Below, one piece after another: positions 1-8,566 of a stretch of 64,000 nt of DNA. Source of the stretch: Flavobacteriaceae bacterium (GTDB lineage Bacteria > Bacteroidota > Bacteroidia > Flavobacteriales > Flavobacteriaceae); contig CANGTL010000009.1 in the NCBI GenBank assembly GCA_947456815.1, positions 1 through 64,000 on the forward strand. Direction: 5' to 3'. The notes under the pieces are model-generated. The model did not search any database and was not told the DNA's origin. It was given only the letters and a program-made list of their open reading frames with translations. The stretch's first letter is position 1; the number at the start of each line of letters is the position of its first letter. The position numbers were made by a program, and so were the translations under genes.

Positions 1-11
1 TTATTTTAGTT

Positions 12-74
12 TCTGAGATTCTGAGTTACTGAGTTACTGAGTTGTTAATATACTCAGCGACTCAGGATCTCAGA
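12..74. repeat. Large inverted repeat built from CTGAGTTA-like octamers
   Basis: Arm 12-34 pairs with arm 52-74 over 23 bases with three mismatches, leaving a 17-base loop. The left arm and loop edge hold tandem octamers of the type CTGAGTTA (four in a row, slightly varied). The right arm contains the stop codon of the NCS1 permease at 62-64, so the structure forms at the 3' end of that transcript. It may end transcription or protect the 3' end, although no clear T-run follows. Confidence 0.7.
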
Positions 75-1531
75 ATCTCTGTTTTATTTTTCATTAAAAT
101 CCAATAGATAAATCCGCTGATTCCGAAACCAACAAACCATGCATAACTGTACAAACTAGAAATCCATTCTGGGAAAACCGTGTTGTCAACTAGTTTTATG
201 GTGAGCAAGAATCCGGGAACATTCGGAACAATTCCGAGGAGCAACGCCCAAATTGCTTTGGTGTTGAATCCGTTAGAAAAGCTGTAAATTCCTTTTGTAT
301 CGTATAAATCATCAACTATCAACGTTTGTTTTCGAATGAAATAATAATCGACAATCATGATTCCACCTACAGGACCAAGCAGGCTCGAATAACCAACCAA
401 CCAAGTAAAAATATAACCTGTTGGATCAGCTATTAACTTCCAAGGGAAAATTAGAATTCCTATAATTCCAGTGATGTAACCGCCTTTTCTGAAGTCGATT
501 TTTGCCGGTGATAAATTCGCGAAATCATTAGCTGGACTAACAATATTTGCGGCAATATTCGTCGCTAAAGTTGAAATGGCAACGGCAATCATTGCGACAC
601 TTACCAATAATTTACTATCGAATTTTCCAGCCAAAACCACTGGATCCCAAATAGTTGTTCCGAACACTATGGCTGTTGCCGAAGTGACCACAACGCCTAC
701 AAAAGCAAACATCGTCATCGAGGTTGGCAGACCATACATTTGCCCATTAATTTGTGCTTTTTGAGAAGTGGCATAACGCGTAAAATCTGGAATGTTTAAG
801 GACAACGTTGCCCAAAAACCAACCATTCCCGTCAAAGCTGGAAAAAAGAAATGAAAGAAATCTGTGGTGTTAGCAAATTTTGATGGTGTTGCTAAAATGG
901 GTCCCAAACCATGCGCGGCAACCAAAGCCCAAGCCAGCAATGCCAATGCTGCCAATGGAAGAAAAATGGCTTTAAATACCAATAATTTTCGGATGCTATC
1001 TACGCCCAAATAAACGACGTACATATTCAACAACCAAAACACCAGAAAACAAATCGCTGGTCCGGTTTGTAAACCAAAAGAATCGGGGAATATTTGCGGC
1101 AAAGTTTCGATGCTAGGAATCCACAAACGCATCATTTGATAGATAGCAAAACCGCCAATCCAAGTTTGAATTCCGAACCAACCGCAAGCCACAATCGCTC
1201 GCAGCATTGCGGGAATATTGGCACCCATCGTTCCGAAACTGGCACGTGCAAAAACAGGAAACGGAATGCCGTATTTTGCGCCAGCATGTCCGTTTAATAT
1301 CATTGGAATCAGTACAATCGTATTGCCTAAGAAAATCGTTAGAATGGCTTGCCACCAATTCATTCCGCCTTCAATCAATGAACTCGATAGCATATAGGTC
1401 GGAATGCAAAGACTCATGCTGATCCATAAGGCCGCATAGTTCCAGGTGGTCCAAGTGCGATTGTTGGCTGAAATTGGAGCCAAGTCTTCGCTATACAAAG
1501 CGGTATTTGTGTGATTAAGGTTTTGAGACAT
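62..1531 (-). CDS. NCS1-family nucleobase:cation symporter
   Basis: This 489-residue, strongly hydrophobic protein looks like a 12-helix permease of the nucleobase:cation symporter-1 family (cytosine, uracil, allantoin and hydantoin carriers). The N-terminal stretch with NRTWTTWNYAALWISMSLC and the helix-1/helix-3 region GIPFPVFARASFG are typical of the family. It begins 14 bases after the stop of the aminotransferase gene, so the two are co-transcribed, with the semialdehyde dehydrogenase gene upstream. Since the neighbours would degrade beta-alanine to acetyl-CoA, uracil or another pyrimidine is the most likely substrate; allantoin or hydantoin remain possible. The family is clear, the substrate is inferred. 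Confidence 0.9.
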   Translation of the reverse strand: MSQNLNHTNTALYSEDLAPISANNRTWTTWNYAALWISMSLCIPTYMLSSSLIEGGMNWWQAILTIFLGNTIVLIPMILNGHAGAKYGIPFPVFARASFGTMGANIPAMLRAIVACGWFGIQTWIGGFAIYQMMRLWIPSIETLPQIFPDSFGLQTGPAICFLVFWLLNMYVVYLGVDSIRKLLVFKAIFLPLAALALLAWALVAAHGLGPILATPSKFANTTDFFHFFFPALTGMVGFWATLSLNIPDFTRYATSQKAQINGQMYGLPTSMTMFAFVGVVVTSATAIVFGTTIWDPVVLAGKFDSKLLVSVAMIAVAISTLATNIAANIVSPANDFANLSPAKIDFRKGGYITGIIGILIFPWKLIADPTGYIFTWLVGYSSLLGPVGGIMIVDYYFIRKQTLIVDDLYDTKGIYSFSNGFNTKAIWALLLGIVPNVPGFLLTIKLVDNTVFPEWISSLYSYAWFVGFGISGFIYWILMKNKTEILRS

Positions 1532-1545
1532 TAGGAATTTACTGC

Positions 1546-2889
1546 TTAAATTACGGCTTCATCCGCTATTTTTAATGCTTCACTAATAATAGCCAATCCT
1601 TCATCAATTTGGTCTTTTGTAATACACAGCGGTGGTGCTATGAAGATATAACCCCAACGCACGAAAGTATACATGCCGAGTTCCTTAATCTTCGCTGCCA
1701 CTTTATTCATTACAGCCATTTCATCAGGCTTTGCGTTGAAAGGCGCCATCGGTTCTTTCGTGTTTCTGTTTTTTACCAATTCCAAACAGCCTAGCAAGCC
1801 GGTGTTTCTCCAATCTCCTATAGAAGGATGGATTTTCTTTAAGTCTTCGATTCTACTATTGAGATACGTTTCCATGGCGCGTGTATTCTCAATAAGTTTA
1901 TCATCTTCATAAATTTTTAATGTTTCTAAAGCGGCGGCGCATGCCACTGGATGCGCTGAATAGGTCAAGCCTAAAGCCAGAACAACATCGTCATATTTGG
2001 ACGCGATTTTATCGGAAACCATTAAACAACCAAAAGGCAAATAACCACAAGTGAGTCCTTTGGCCATGCAAATCATATCTGGAATAATATCATGATTTAT
2101 GAAACCGAACCATTTCCCTGTTCGTCCAAATCCGCTCATCACCTCATCAATGATGAGAAGAATACCATGCTGATCACATAATTTTCTCACCGCCTTCAAA
2201 TAACCAACTGGATATTTCAGGCAGCCTGAGGAACCACTTTCTCCTTCTAACAGAATCGCGGCAATATTTGCGGGTCCTTCAAAAGCGATCATTCGTTCTA
2301 AACTCGCTACCGTTTCTTTCAAAAGATTCTCTTCACCGTATTCCCAGCGATAAGCAATCGGAATATCAATGTGAATAAAATTGGGTGCTTGTTGGTTGTC
2401 TACCGGCAATTTTCTCGGATCACCACTGGCAGACATCGCACCAATAGATGCACCGTGGTAGGATTGATAGCGGGTTACAATTTTATGTCTTCCTGTATAA
2501 AGTCTAGCCAATTTAATAGCATTATCGATAGACGTGGCGCCACACAAGGTAAAGAATGCTTTGTTCAAATCCCCTGGACAAATTTCAGCTAATTTCTTTC
2601 CTAAATCACCACGAACTTTAGTCACACAACTTGGCGTAACATATGATACTTGTTGCATTTGTTTGACAACAGCGTCGGTAATTCTTTGATTTCCGTGGCC
2701 AATATTGACGTTCATCAATCCGCTGCTGAAATCGATAATTCTATTGCCATCATAATCATATAAATAAACGCCCTCGGCACGCTCGATCGCAATTGGCGCA
2801 ATACCTTTTTGTTTGCTCCATGAAAACATCGTAAAATCAGAATTGTCTTGAAGTATTTGATGTGATTGTGATATGGTATCTGTATTCAT
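1546..2889 (-). CDS. Class III PLP aminotransferase (probable beta-alanine or omega-amino acid transaminase)
   Basis: The 447-residue protein is a fold-type I, class III aminotransferase. Visible family marks are the PLP-nitrogen aspartate in LLIIDEV (Asp248), the following GFGRTGKWFGF, and the Schiff-base lysine Lys277 in CMAKGLT. The class covers beta-alanine:pyruvate, taurine and 4-aminobutyrate transaminases. With a malonate-semialdehyde-type dehydrogenase upstream and a nucleobase permease downstream, the likely role is conversion of beta-alanine to malonate semialdehyde at the end of reductive uracil breakdown. Other omega-amino acids cannot be excluded from sequence alone. An intergenic palindromic repeat separates it from the dehydrogenase gene. 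Confidence 0.88.
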   Translation of the reverse strand: MNTDTISQSHQILQDNSDFTMFSWSKQKGIAPIAIERAEGVYLYDYDGNRIIDFSSGLMNVNIGHGNQRITDAVVKQMQQVSYVTPSCVTKVRGDLGKKLAEICPGDLNKAFFTLCGATSIDNAIKLARLYTGRHKIVTRYQSYHGASIGAMSASGDPRKLPVDNQQAPNFIHIDIPIAYRWEYGEENLLKETVASLERMIAFEGPANIAAILLEGESGSSGCLKYPVGYLKAVRKLCDQHGILLIIDEVMSGFGRTGKWFGFINHDIIPDMICMAKGLTCGYLPFGCLMVSDKIASKYDDVVLALGLTYSAHPVACAAALETLKIYEDDKLIENTRAMETYLNSRIEDLKKIHPSIGDWRNTGLLGCLELVKNRNTKEPMAPFNAKPDEMAVMNKVAAKIKELGMYTFVRWGYIFIAPPLCITKDQIDEGLAIISEALKIADEAVI

Positions 2890-2948
2890 TGTTTCTATTT
2901 TGAATTTTAAATGATCAATTTTGAATGTGTTTATAATGATTCGAATGC

Positions 2949-3060
2949 CCTAGCCCCGATTGCAGTGAAAATCCTTTTTTGTTTTACGAAAAGCCCCTCG
3001 ACTGCGCTCGGGGAGACAAAAACAAAAAAGATTGCAACGTAAAGCGGGATTAGCTCCTAA
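2949..3060. repeat. Intergenic palindromic repeat, family A, copy 1
   Basis: The element runs from TAGCCCCGATTGCAGTG to GCGGGATTAGCTCCTAA. Inner arms ATCCTTTTTTGTTTT and AAAACAAAAAAGAT face each other, and the loop holds a second hairpin, CCCCTCGACTGCGCTCGGGG. It lies 16 bases beyond the stop of the dehydrogenase gene. Related copies occur at about 20267, 39923, 50281, 56296 and 43863. Confidence 0.8.
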
Positions 3061-3076
3061 AAAAATTAATTTCTTT

Positions 3077-4534
3077 CTAGCTCATCCAGTTGACACCGGC
3101 TTCTGCGTTCCATTTGATGGTGCTTTTCTTCAATTTCGTCCAAAACTCGATGGAGCTTTTTCCGGTGATATCGCCCACGCCAAATTTGCTTTCGTTCCAA
3201 CCGCCAAAACTAAATGGCTCACGTGGAACGGGAACACCGACATTGACTCCGATCATTCCCGCGCTTGCTTTATCGATGATGTAGCGCGCCATACCGCCGT
3301 TTTGGGTGAAAACACTTGCTGCATTTCCGTATGGATTGGCATTTTCGATGGCTAAAGCTTCATCGACCGTATTGGTTCTCATGATGGAAATTACGGGTCC
3401 GAAAATTTCTTCAGTCGCCACGCTCATTTGAGGGGTTACGAAGTCGATGACTGTTGGCCCGACATAGGTTCCGTTTTCTTTACCAGCTACTTTGGTATTT
3501 CTACCATCGACCAGAATTCTTGCGCCGTCTTTTTCTGCTTGGGTGATATAACTTTCTATTCTTTCTTGTGATTCTTTGTTGATGACCGCACCCAAATTGA
3601 CACCAGGAATAATCTTGCGTGCTTCATCGCAAATTTTAGCAACAATCGCATCTACATTTCCTACTCCAATCATCGCGGAAGCTGCCATACAACGTTGTCC
3701 GGCGCAACCAGACATTGAGGCTGCGACATTTTGTGCTGTCATTTCTGGAATCGCGTCAGGCAAGACCATCAAGTGATTTTTTGCACCGCCTAATGACAAA
3801 CATCTTTTTAGGTTTTGGGTGGCGCGTTGGTATACAATTTTTGCCACTTTGGTTGAGCCGACAAAAGAAACAGCTTCGATGTTGGGATGATCACAAATGG
3901 CGTTTACGATTTCAACATCGCCGTGAATTACGTTAAAAACGCCATCTGGCAAGCCAGCTTCTTTTAATAATTCCGCTAATCTTCCGCAACTTAAAGGCAC
4001 TTTTTCCGATGGTTTGATGATCATGCAATTTCCTAGTGCAATTGCATTTGGAATTGTCCAATTCGGCACCATGGATGGGAAATTAAAAGGAACAATAGAG
4101 GCAACAACGCCAAGCGCTACGTGTTCTGTTCTGCATTCTACTCCTTTGCTCACTTCTAGCAATTCGCCAGTAATAAGTTGAGGTAATGAAGTTGCGAATT
4201 CGGTTAATTCGATGCACTTTTCAATTTCTGCTACCGACTCTCCATAGGTTTTCCCATTTTCTTCACTGCATAATTCAGCGAGTTCTTTGAGGTGTTTTTC
4301 CAGTAAAGTTTTATATCGAAAGAAAACTTGAACGCGCTCTTTGATGGGTGTTTTGCTCCACGCTGGAAAGGCGGCTTGTGCTGCTTTGACGGCATCGTCT
4401 AGATCTTGATTTGTCGACATCGGAACGGTTGATAGTAGATTTCCGTCGAGTGGTGAAACCACGTTCATTGTTTTTGTTGTTGAACTCGGAACAAACTTTC
4501 CGTTGATGTAATTTTGAATTGCAGGGTATTTCAT
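3077..4534 (-). CDS. mmsA: CoA-acylating methylmalonate-semialdehyde dehydrogenase
   Basis: The 485-residue enzyme belongs to the aldehyde dehydrogenase superfamily, in the CoA-acylating methylmalonate-semialdehyde group (mmsA/iolA). It has the N-terminal YINGKFV start, the nucleotide-binding segment around KPSEKVP, the group-specific LGGAKNH in place of the usual general-base glutamate motif, and catalytic Cys282 in GQRCMA. It would convert malonate or methylmalonate semialdehyde, NAD+ and CoA to acetyl- or propionyl-CoA and CO2. It is first in a minus-strand run with the aminotransferase and NCS1 permease, which fits beta-alanine/pyrimidine catabolism; valine or inositol breakdown is an alternative use. 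Confidence 0.93.
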   Translation of the reverse strand: MKYPAIQNYINGKFVPSSTTKTMNVVSPLDGNLLSTVPMSTNQDLDDAVKAAQAAFPAWSKTPIKERVQVFFRYKTLLEKHLKELAELCSEENGKTYGESVAEIEKCIELTEFATSLPQLITGELLEVSKGVECRTEHVALGVVASIVPFNFPSMVPNWTIPNAIALGNCMIIKPSEKVPLSCGRLAELLKEAGLPDGVFNVIHGDVEIVNAICDHPNIEAVSFVGSTKVAKIVYQRATQNLKRCLSLGGAKNHLMVLPDAIPEMTAQNVAASMSGCAGQRCMAASAMIGVGNVDAIVAKICDEARKIIPGVNLGAVINKESQERIESYITQAEKDGARILVDGRNTKVAGKENGTYVGPTVIDFVTPQMSVATEEIFGPVISIMRTNTVDEALAIENANPYGNAASVFTQNGGMARYIIDKASAGMIGVNVGVPVPREPFSFGGWNESKFGVGDITGKSSIEFWTKLKKSTIKWNAEAGVNWMS

Positions 4535-4792
4535 TTACTTAATTTTTTTTGTACAAATAATTAATAAAAATAATAACAATTTCTTAATATACAAGTTTTG
4601 CAAGAGGAATATCCGCAATGTTGTCGTCTGATATTTAACAATAATATAAATTGAAATAAGCAATGAGCGGACTTTCTTTTTGGAACAGGTATAATCGAAA
4701 TTTCAACTATCAGATATTGAGTTGATTAATTCTATTTCGATTTGAAAGTCGTTGCTGTTTTTTGATGAGTATTTTTGATAAATTTAAAATAC

Positions 4793-4800
4793 TATCTTTG
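4793..4800 (+). promoter_or_regulatory. -7 promoter element (TATCTTTG) for the CotH-like gene
   Basis: TATCTTTG matches the Bacteroidota sigma-A -7 consensus TANNTTTG and stands 14 bases before the start codon. No well-spaced -33 TTG is evident. The remaining 260 bases back to the dehydrogenase gene are AT-rich with no other feature I can recognise. Confidence 0.55.
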
Positions 4801-4814
4801 AACAAATCTATTTA

Positions 4815-6233
4815 ATGAAACGATTCCTTCTACTTCTTCCGATAATTTTCCTATGCTACTGTAGCAACGTAGAAAATCCTGCTGTTGAAAACACGCAAAA
4901 TGGTCGTCCCACTGTACCTATTGTCGAATCGGGAATTTTTAATTTAAATGAAGTTTCTTCCATTACTATTGAAGTTTCTCTGAATAATTGGAATACCTTT
5001 TTGCAGAATTATGACCTAAATCCAGCGAATGACAAAAAAATAGTATCGAAATTCTCGTTCGTAAACAGATCTGGTTCGGTCGTTCTGGATAGTGTGGGAT
5101 TGCGACTAAAAGGGAATACGAGCAGACGAAGACCTGAAGGAAATACTGGTGAACTTCACAATGCAACGAATCCGGATTGGCATCACTGTCACTTTGGTCT
5201 GGATTTTTCGAAATATCGAGATGACCAACGTTTTAAGGGGCTAGATAAGTTGAATTTGAAGTGGTTTAAAGACGATGCAGCTTATGTGCGTGAGATTTAT
5301 TGTTACGATTTGTATCGGCGATTTGGATGTTGGAATGCCCCTCGAGCTTCGTACTGCAAAGTGAACATAAAAGTACAGGGAGGTGCCGCTCCAGCCTATT
5401 TTGGAGTATATGCAATGATTGAAAGTATGGATGAAGATTTTATTCGAAAGAACCAATCCAATTGGGGTTCAGGGCTTGGTTTTCTATGGAAAGGCGGTTA
5501 TAGCGGTTCAAACAACGCAAACTTTGTCTCGACAGAAAGTATTGGCGTTGAAAGTGTCAACATCAACCCTGCACTTTCAGTGTATTATGCCTATGATTTA
5601 AAGACAAGAAAAAGCGAGCTTCCAGCAGCAAAAGCAGAATTATTGCAATTTATTTCCGACCTCAATACTAAGACTGGTGCTGCGTTCCAAACTTGGGTTG
5701 AAGGCAGAATGGATGTTCCTCTTTTTCTACGAACCTATGCTGTCAATGTGGTAGTGGGTATGTGGGATGATTATTGGGTAAATGGCAACAACTTCTATTT
5801 CTACTTTGCTCCGAATGGAAAAGCCTATTTTATTCCGTATGATTATGACAACACACTAGGCACATCGCAAATAATTCCAAACGCAGGAACGCAGAATTTA
5901 CTAACCTGGGGCAATATGACACAACGTCCTTTGATTACCAAAATTCTGGCAATTCCGCAATACCAAACGTTATACAAAAACTACATTACGCAATTGACTT
6001 CGAATTCGAATGACCTATTTGTTTCCACTAAGAGTATTCCTCGAATTCAGAGTTGGCAAAATATGATTTCTCCCTACATCAGCAACGATACTGGAGAAGA
6101 TATGTTTATAGAAGACACACCAGCTTATTGGGGAAATCAACCCAACTACCGATTGAAAACGGGAAACAATCAAGGAGGAACCAACGGACCTGCCAATTAT
6201 TTTACCACTAAGAAATTGAGTGTTCTTTGGTAA
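4815..6233 (+). CDS. CotH-kinase-family lipoprotein
   Basis: The 472-residue protein starts with a short lipoprotein-type signal (hydrophobic residues 4-13, then Cys14 and Cys16). The body resembles the CotH family of atypical protein kinases: RLKGNTSRRRP near residue 98, a GVYAMIESMDEDF segment near 197, and a metal-binding motif YDYDNTLG near 343. In spore formers CotH phosphorylates coat proteins; in bacteria without spores such extracytoplasmic proteins are common but of unknown target. The gene stands alone with its own promoter. CotH membership is well supported, while kinase activity here is inferred. Confidence 0.78.
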   Translation: MKRFLLLLPIIFLCYCSNVENPAVENTQNGRPTVPIVESGIFNLNEVSSITIEVSLNNWNTFLQNYDLNPANDKKIVSKFSFVNRSGSVVLDSVGLRLKGNTSRRRPEGNTGELHNATNPDWHHCHFGLDFSKYRDDQRFKGLDKLNLKWFKDDAAYVREIYCYDLYRRFGCWNAPRASYCKVNIKVQGGAAPAYFGVYAMIESMDEDFIRKNQSNWGSGLGFLWKGGYSGSNNANFVSTESIGVESVNINPALSVYYAYDLKTRKSELPAAKAELLQFISDLNTKTGAAFQTWVEGRMDVPLFLRTYAVNVVVGMWDDYWVNGNNFYFYFAPNGKAYFIPYDYDNTLGTSQIIPNAGTQNLLTWGNMTQRPLITKILAIPQYQTLYKNYITQLTSNSNDLFVSTKSIPRIQSWQNMISPYISNDTGEDMFIEDTPAYWGNQPNYRLKTGNNQGGTNGPANYFTTKKLSVLW

Positions 6234-6509
6234 AAGCTGAAGAGGTTAACCTAAGACAATAACCTTGATGATTTTAGAATCTTTATTGTCAGACTACATT
6301 CTCAAACAAAATCCTTCGTTTCTGCTGCCATCATGGTATCTTGCTACATGTGTCTCACCAAAATGCAACTGGCGTTGATTGTCTATTGCTGAAGTTTTTT
6401 TGCACCATAAATTTAACCTAATACGATGCCGAGTTGACCACGTTTTTCGTAACTTTAATGTAGAAAAGGTGACCAGCTTTTTCAGGAGTACGAAATAAAA
6501 AATTAAGTC

Positions 6510-6920
6510 ATGAAAGTAAAAAAAAGATTGGGCATTTGGATGGATCATTCTACTGCCTGTTGGATGGAATACCATGTGGATTCTTTTGAAGTCAACACGA
6601 TTGATGCTGACAGTGATGCTTTGGTCAATCAACAACCTTTACTACAAAGTGAAAGTGCGTTGCACAATAAAGAACAACAAACCCTTCATCGGTTTTACAA
6701 ATCACTGCTCGAAATAATCAAAAATTACGACGAAGTTTTGCTTTTCGGACCGTCAAACGCAAAGACGGAATTGTATAATCTAGCAAGAGCTGAGCATCGT
6801 TTTGACGCCATAAAAATTGAACCCAAATCAGCAACAAAAATGAGTTATAAAGAGCAACATGCCTTCATGAAAGATTATTTTGCGAAACTACTTAATTACG
6901 AAAGTACCTACAGCAAATAA
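6510..6920 (+). CDS. Small protein resembling the bacterial eRF1-like (baeRF/'translational machinery') family
   Basis: This 136-residue soluble protein opens with KRLGIWMDHSTACWMEY and later has LLFGPSNAKTELYNL. The two motifs, a beta strand with WMDH and a GP-x-x-AKTEL loop, match my recollection of small bacterial proteins related to domain 3 of the archaeal/eukaryotic release factor eRF1. No signal peptide or membrane segment is present, so it is cytoplasmic. It is a single gene ending at a bidirectional terminator. The family call rests on motif memory and the cellular role is unknown. Confidence 0.5.
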   Translation: MKVKKRLGIWMDHSTACWMEYHVDSFEVNTIDADSDALVNQQPLLQSESALHNKEQQTLHRFYKSLLEIIKNYDEVLLFGPSNAKTELYNLARAEHRFDAIKIEPKSATKMSYKEQHAFMKDYFAKLLNYESTYSK

Positions 6921-6933
6921 GGTTGTCGCCAAT

Positions 6934-6965
6934 AAAAAAGACCTGCTTCACAGTAGGTCTTTTTC
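6934..6965. terminator. Bidirectional terminator hairpin
   Basis: AAAAAGACCT and AGGTCTTTTT form a stem with a small loop, with A-runs on one side and T-runs on the other. It serves the plus-strand gene ending at 6920 and the minus-strand AIM24 gene ending at 6992. Confidence 0.85.
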
Positions 6966-6991
6966 TATTTTATTTAAAGTCTAATTGATGT

Positions 6992-7795
6992 TTAAAATCT
7001 ATTGTCACCATCTAACAGATTTCCTATTCCTCCGAGTAAACTTCCCTCTTCGCGTGAACTTCCTCCGTTTTTCGGCGCGGATGCTATGATTCTGTCCGCC
7101 AATCTACTGAATGGTAGCGACTGAATATAGACTGTTCCCGGTCCACGTAGCGTTGCATAAAACATGCCTTCCCCTCCGAACAAAGTGTTTTTGACACCGC
7201 CTACAAATTCAATATCATAATCCACATCCTTTGTAAAGCCAACAATGCAACCTGTATCTACTTTTAAAACATCACCAGAGGCAAGTTCCTTTTTTGCCAA
7301 AGTTCCTCCTGAATGCACAAATGCCATTCCGTCTCCTTCTAATTTTTGCATGATAAAACCTTCTCCACCAAAAAGACCACGGCCTAATTTTTTAGAAAAT
7401 TCAATGCCAACGGAAACCCCTTTTGCGGCACACAAGAACGAATCTTTTTGACAAATAAACTTCCCTTGAAATTGCGCCAAATCGATGGCAATAATTTTCC
7501 CCGGATAGGGAGAAGCAAATGACACTTTACTTTTGGTGTTATTTTGATTGAGATAAGCAGTCATAAACAAACTTTCACCTGTCAACACTCGTTTTCCCGC
7601 AGAAAGCAACTTGCCAAACAAACCGCTTTGCTGTTGATCTGATCCGTCGCCGAAAATGGTTTCCATTTTGATTCCGTTATCCATCATCATAAAACTTCCC
7701 GCCTCTGCAACTACAATTTCTTGCGGATCGAGTTCTATTTCTACGTATTGCATTTCCTCACCATAAATATGGTAATCTATTTCATGAGCTTGCAT
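6992..7795 (-). CDS. AIM24/TIGR00266 family protein
   Basis: The 267-residue protein begins with [17 protein letters not shown] and continues with [18 protein letters not shown], the signature start of the AIM24 (TIGR00266) family. The glycine-rich repeats [11 protein letters not shown] and [10 protein letters not shown] fit its beta-rich fold. There is no signal peptide. The yeast relative is a mitochondrial inner-membrane organiser; bacterial members have no settled function. It is a single gene with a terminator after its stop; no neighbour points to a pathway. Confidence 0.82.
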   Translation of the reverse strand: MQAHEIDYHIYGEEMQYVEIELDPQEIVVAEAGSFMMMDNGIKMETIFGDGSDQQQSGLFGKLLSAGKRVLTGESLFMTAYLNQNNTKSKVSFASPYPGKIIAIDLAQFQGKFICQKDSFLCAAKGVSVGIEFSKKLGRGLFGGEGFIMQKLEGDGMAFVHSGGTLAKKELASGDVLKVDTGCIVGFTKDVDYDIEFVGGVKNTLFGGEGMFYATLRGPGTVYIQSLPFSRLADRIIASAPKNGGSSREEGSLLGGIGNLLDGDNRF

Positions 7796-7865
7796 AATTT
7801 CTGATTTTCAATGATTGAAACCATTAGTATTAGTCTCGGCTTCATTGTTACAGGTTTCCAAAACG

Positions 7866-8459
7866 CTAATCTCGTCTTAACCATCCCGTAACGCTCATCC
7901 GCCTTTCGTTGGTTATTAAGACCTCGTGTTCTAGTTCATCACTTTTAAAAAAGACTGTTTTACCTTGCGTAGGTGAAATATGTTGATTAGAATTAAATTG
8001 ATGAATGCACAACTCTCCTCCATCTTCAATTTTCCAATTTTCATTCAAATAGCAAATCATCGAGAATGCTCTACTCGAATTGTCTTGAAATTGATCAACG
8101 TGCTTTTGGTAAAAACTTCCTTTTTCATAGAGTGAATAATGAAACTCGTAACCGGTAATTCCCGCGTAACAACTTTCATTTAAATAAGTAATAAAGGCTT
8201 CTATGTGAATCAAAAACTCCGTCTCATATGCATTATTATGGCTCTTATCTAACCAGTAAATCACATCACTTCGAACCTTGTCGTTGCGAACGAATTTAGC
8301 CTCATTACCTGTCCCCGCGGCAACTAAAGCTTTTTGAAAATCTAATTTGAGAAGGTTCTGCCGCAAGTGTTGGGCCAAGTCGTCTGAGATAAATTTAGTT
8401 GCAATGCCAATCTTATCTTCCAAATAGGAAGCAATCAAGGTTTCGAAGGCGATTTCCAT
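7866..8459 (-). CDS. Fe(II)/2-oxoglutarate-dependent hydroxylase (prolyl-4-hydroxylase type)
   Basis: The start is placed at the ATG at 8459, giving 197 residues; an ATG 39 bases upstream would add a non-conserved head. Iron ligands His120 and Asp122 (KHVDQF) and His178 (ELEHEV) are present, followed by the 2-oxoglutarate-binding arginine in ERRMSVTGW. The layout is that of PKHD/P4H-type dioxygenases, which hydroxylate prolyl residues or other substrates using O2. The substrate is unknown. The upstream region holds GTCTAAATAA (8503-8512), the same ten bases as upstream of the TonB receptor gene, so iron control is conceivable. Confidence 0.82.
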   Translation of the reverse strand: MEIAFETLIASYLEDKIGIATKFISDDLAQHLRQNLLKLDFQKALVAAGTGNEAKFVRNDKVRSDVIYWLDKSHNNAYETEFLIHIEAFITYLNESCYAGITGYEFHYSLYEKGSFYQKHVDQFQDNSSRAFSMICYLNENWKIEDGGELCIHQFNSNQHISPTQGKTVFFKSDELEHEVLITNERRMSVTGWLRRD

Positions 8460-8515
8460 AAAACAATGGATTGCCCGAATTGACTGACAATGGTGCAAGG
8501 TAGTCTAAATAAAAA

Positions 8516-8543
8516 ACTATCTTAAAGTTTCCTCTAAGATAGT
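8516..8543 (-). terminator. Rho-independent terminator of the outer-membrane barrel gene
   Basis: ACTATCTTA and TAAGATAGT form a 9-bp stem. Read on the minus strand it is followed by a run of T, so it ends transcription of the gene at 8567-9103. Confidence 0.8.
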
Positions 8544-8566
8544 CTTGACTTATGATTTTTATTTGA

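Noticed and set aside
1207-1422. Plus-strand open frames inside the NCS1 permease gene and similar frames inside mfd, metG, feoB and the hem genes
   Set aside because: They are mirror or shifted frames of the well-supported genes, with no protein-like motifs.
4535-4814. Possible RNA gene or riboswitch in the gap before the CotH-like gene
   Set aside because: Apart from the -7 element there is only AT-rich sequence with no conserved stem pattern.
6255-6290. GACAATAA...TTATTGTC inverted repeat after the CotH-like gene
   Set aside because: The stem is AU-rich with a 20-base loop and no T-run; it is too weak to call a terminator. Nothing else is visible in this 275-base gap.
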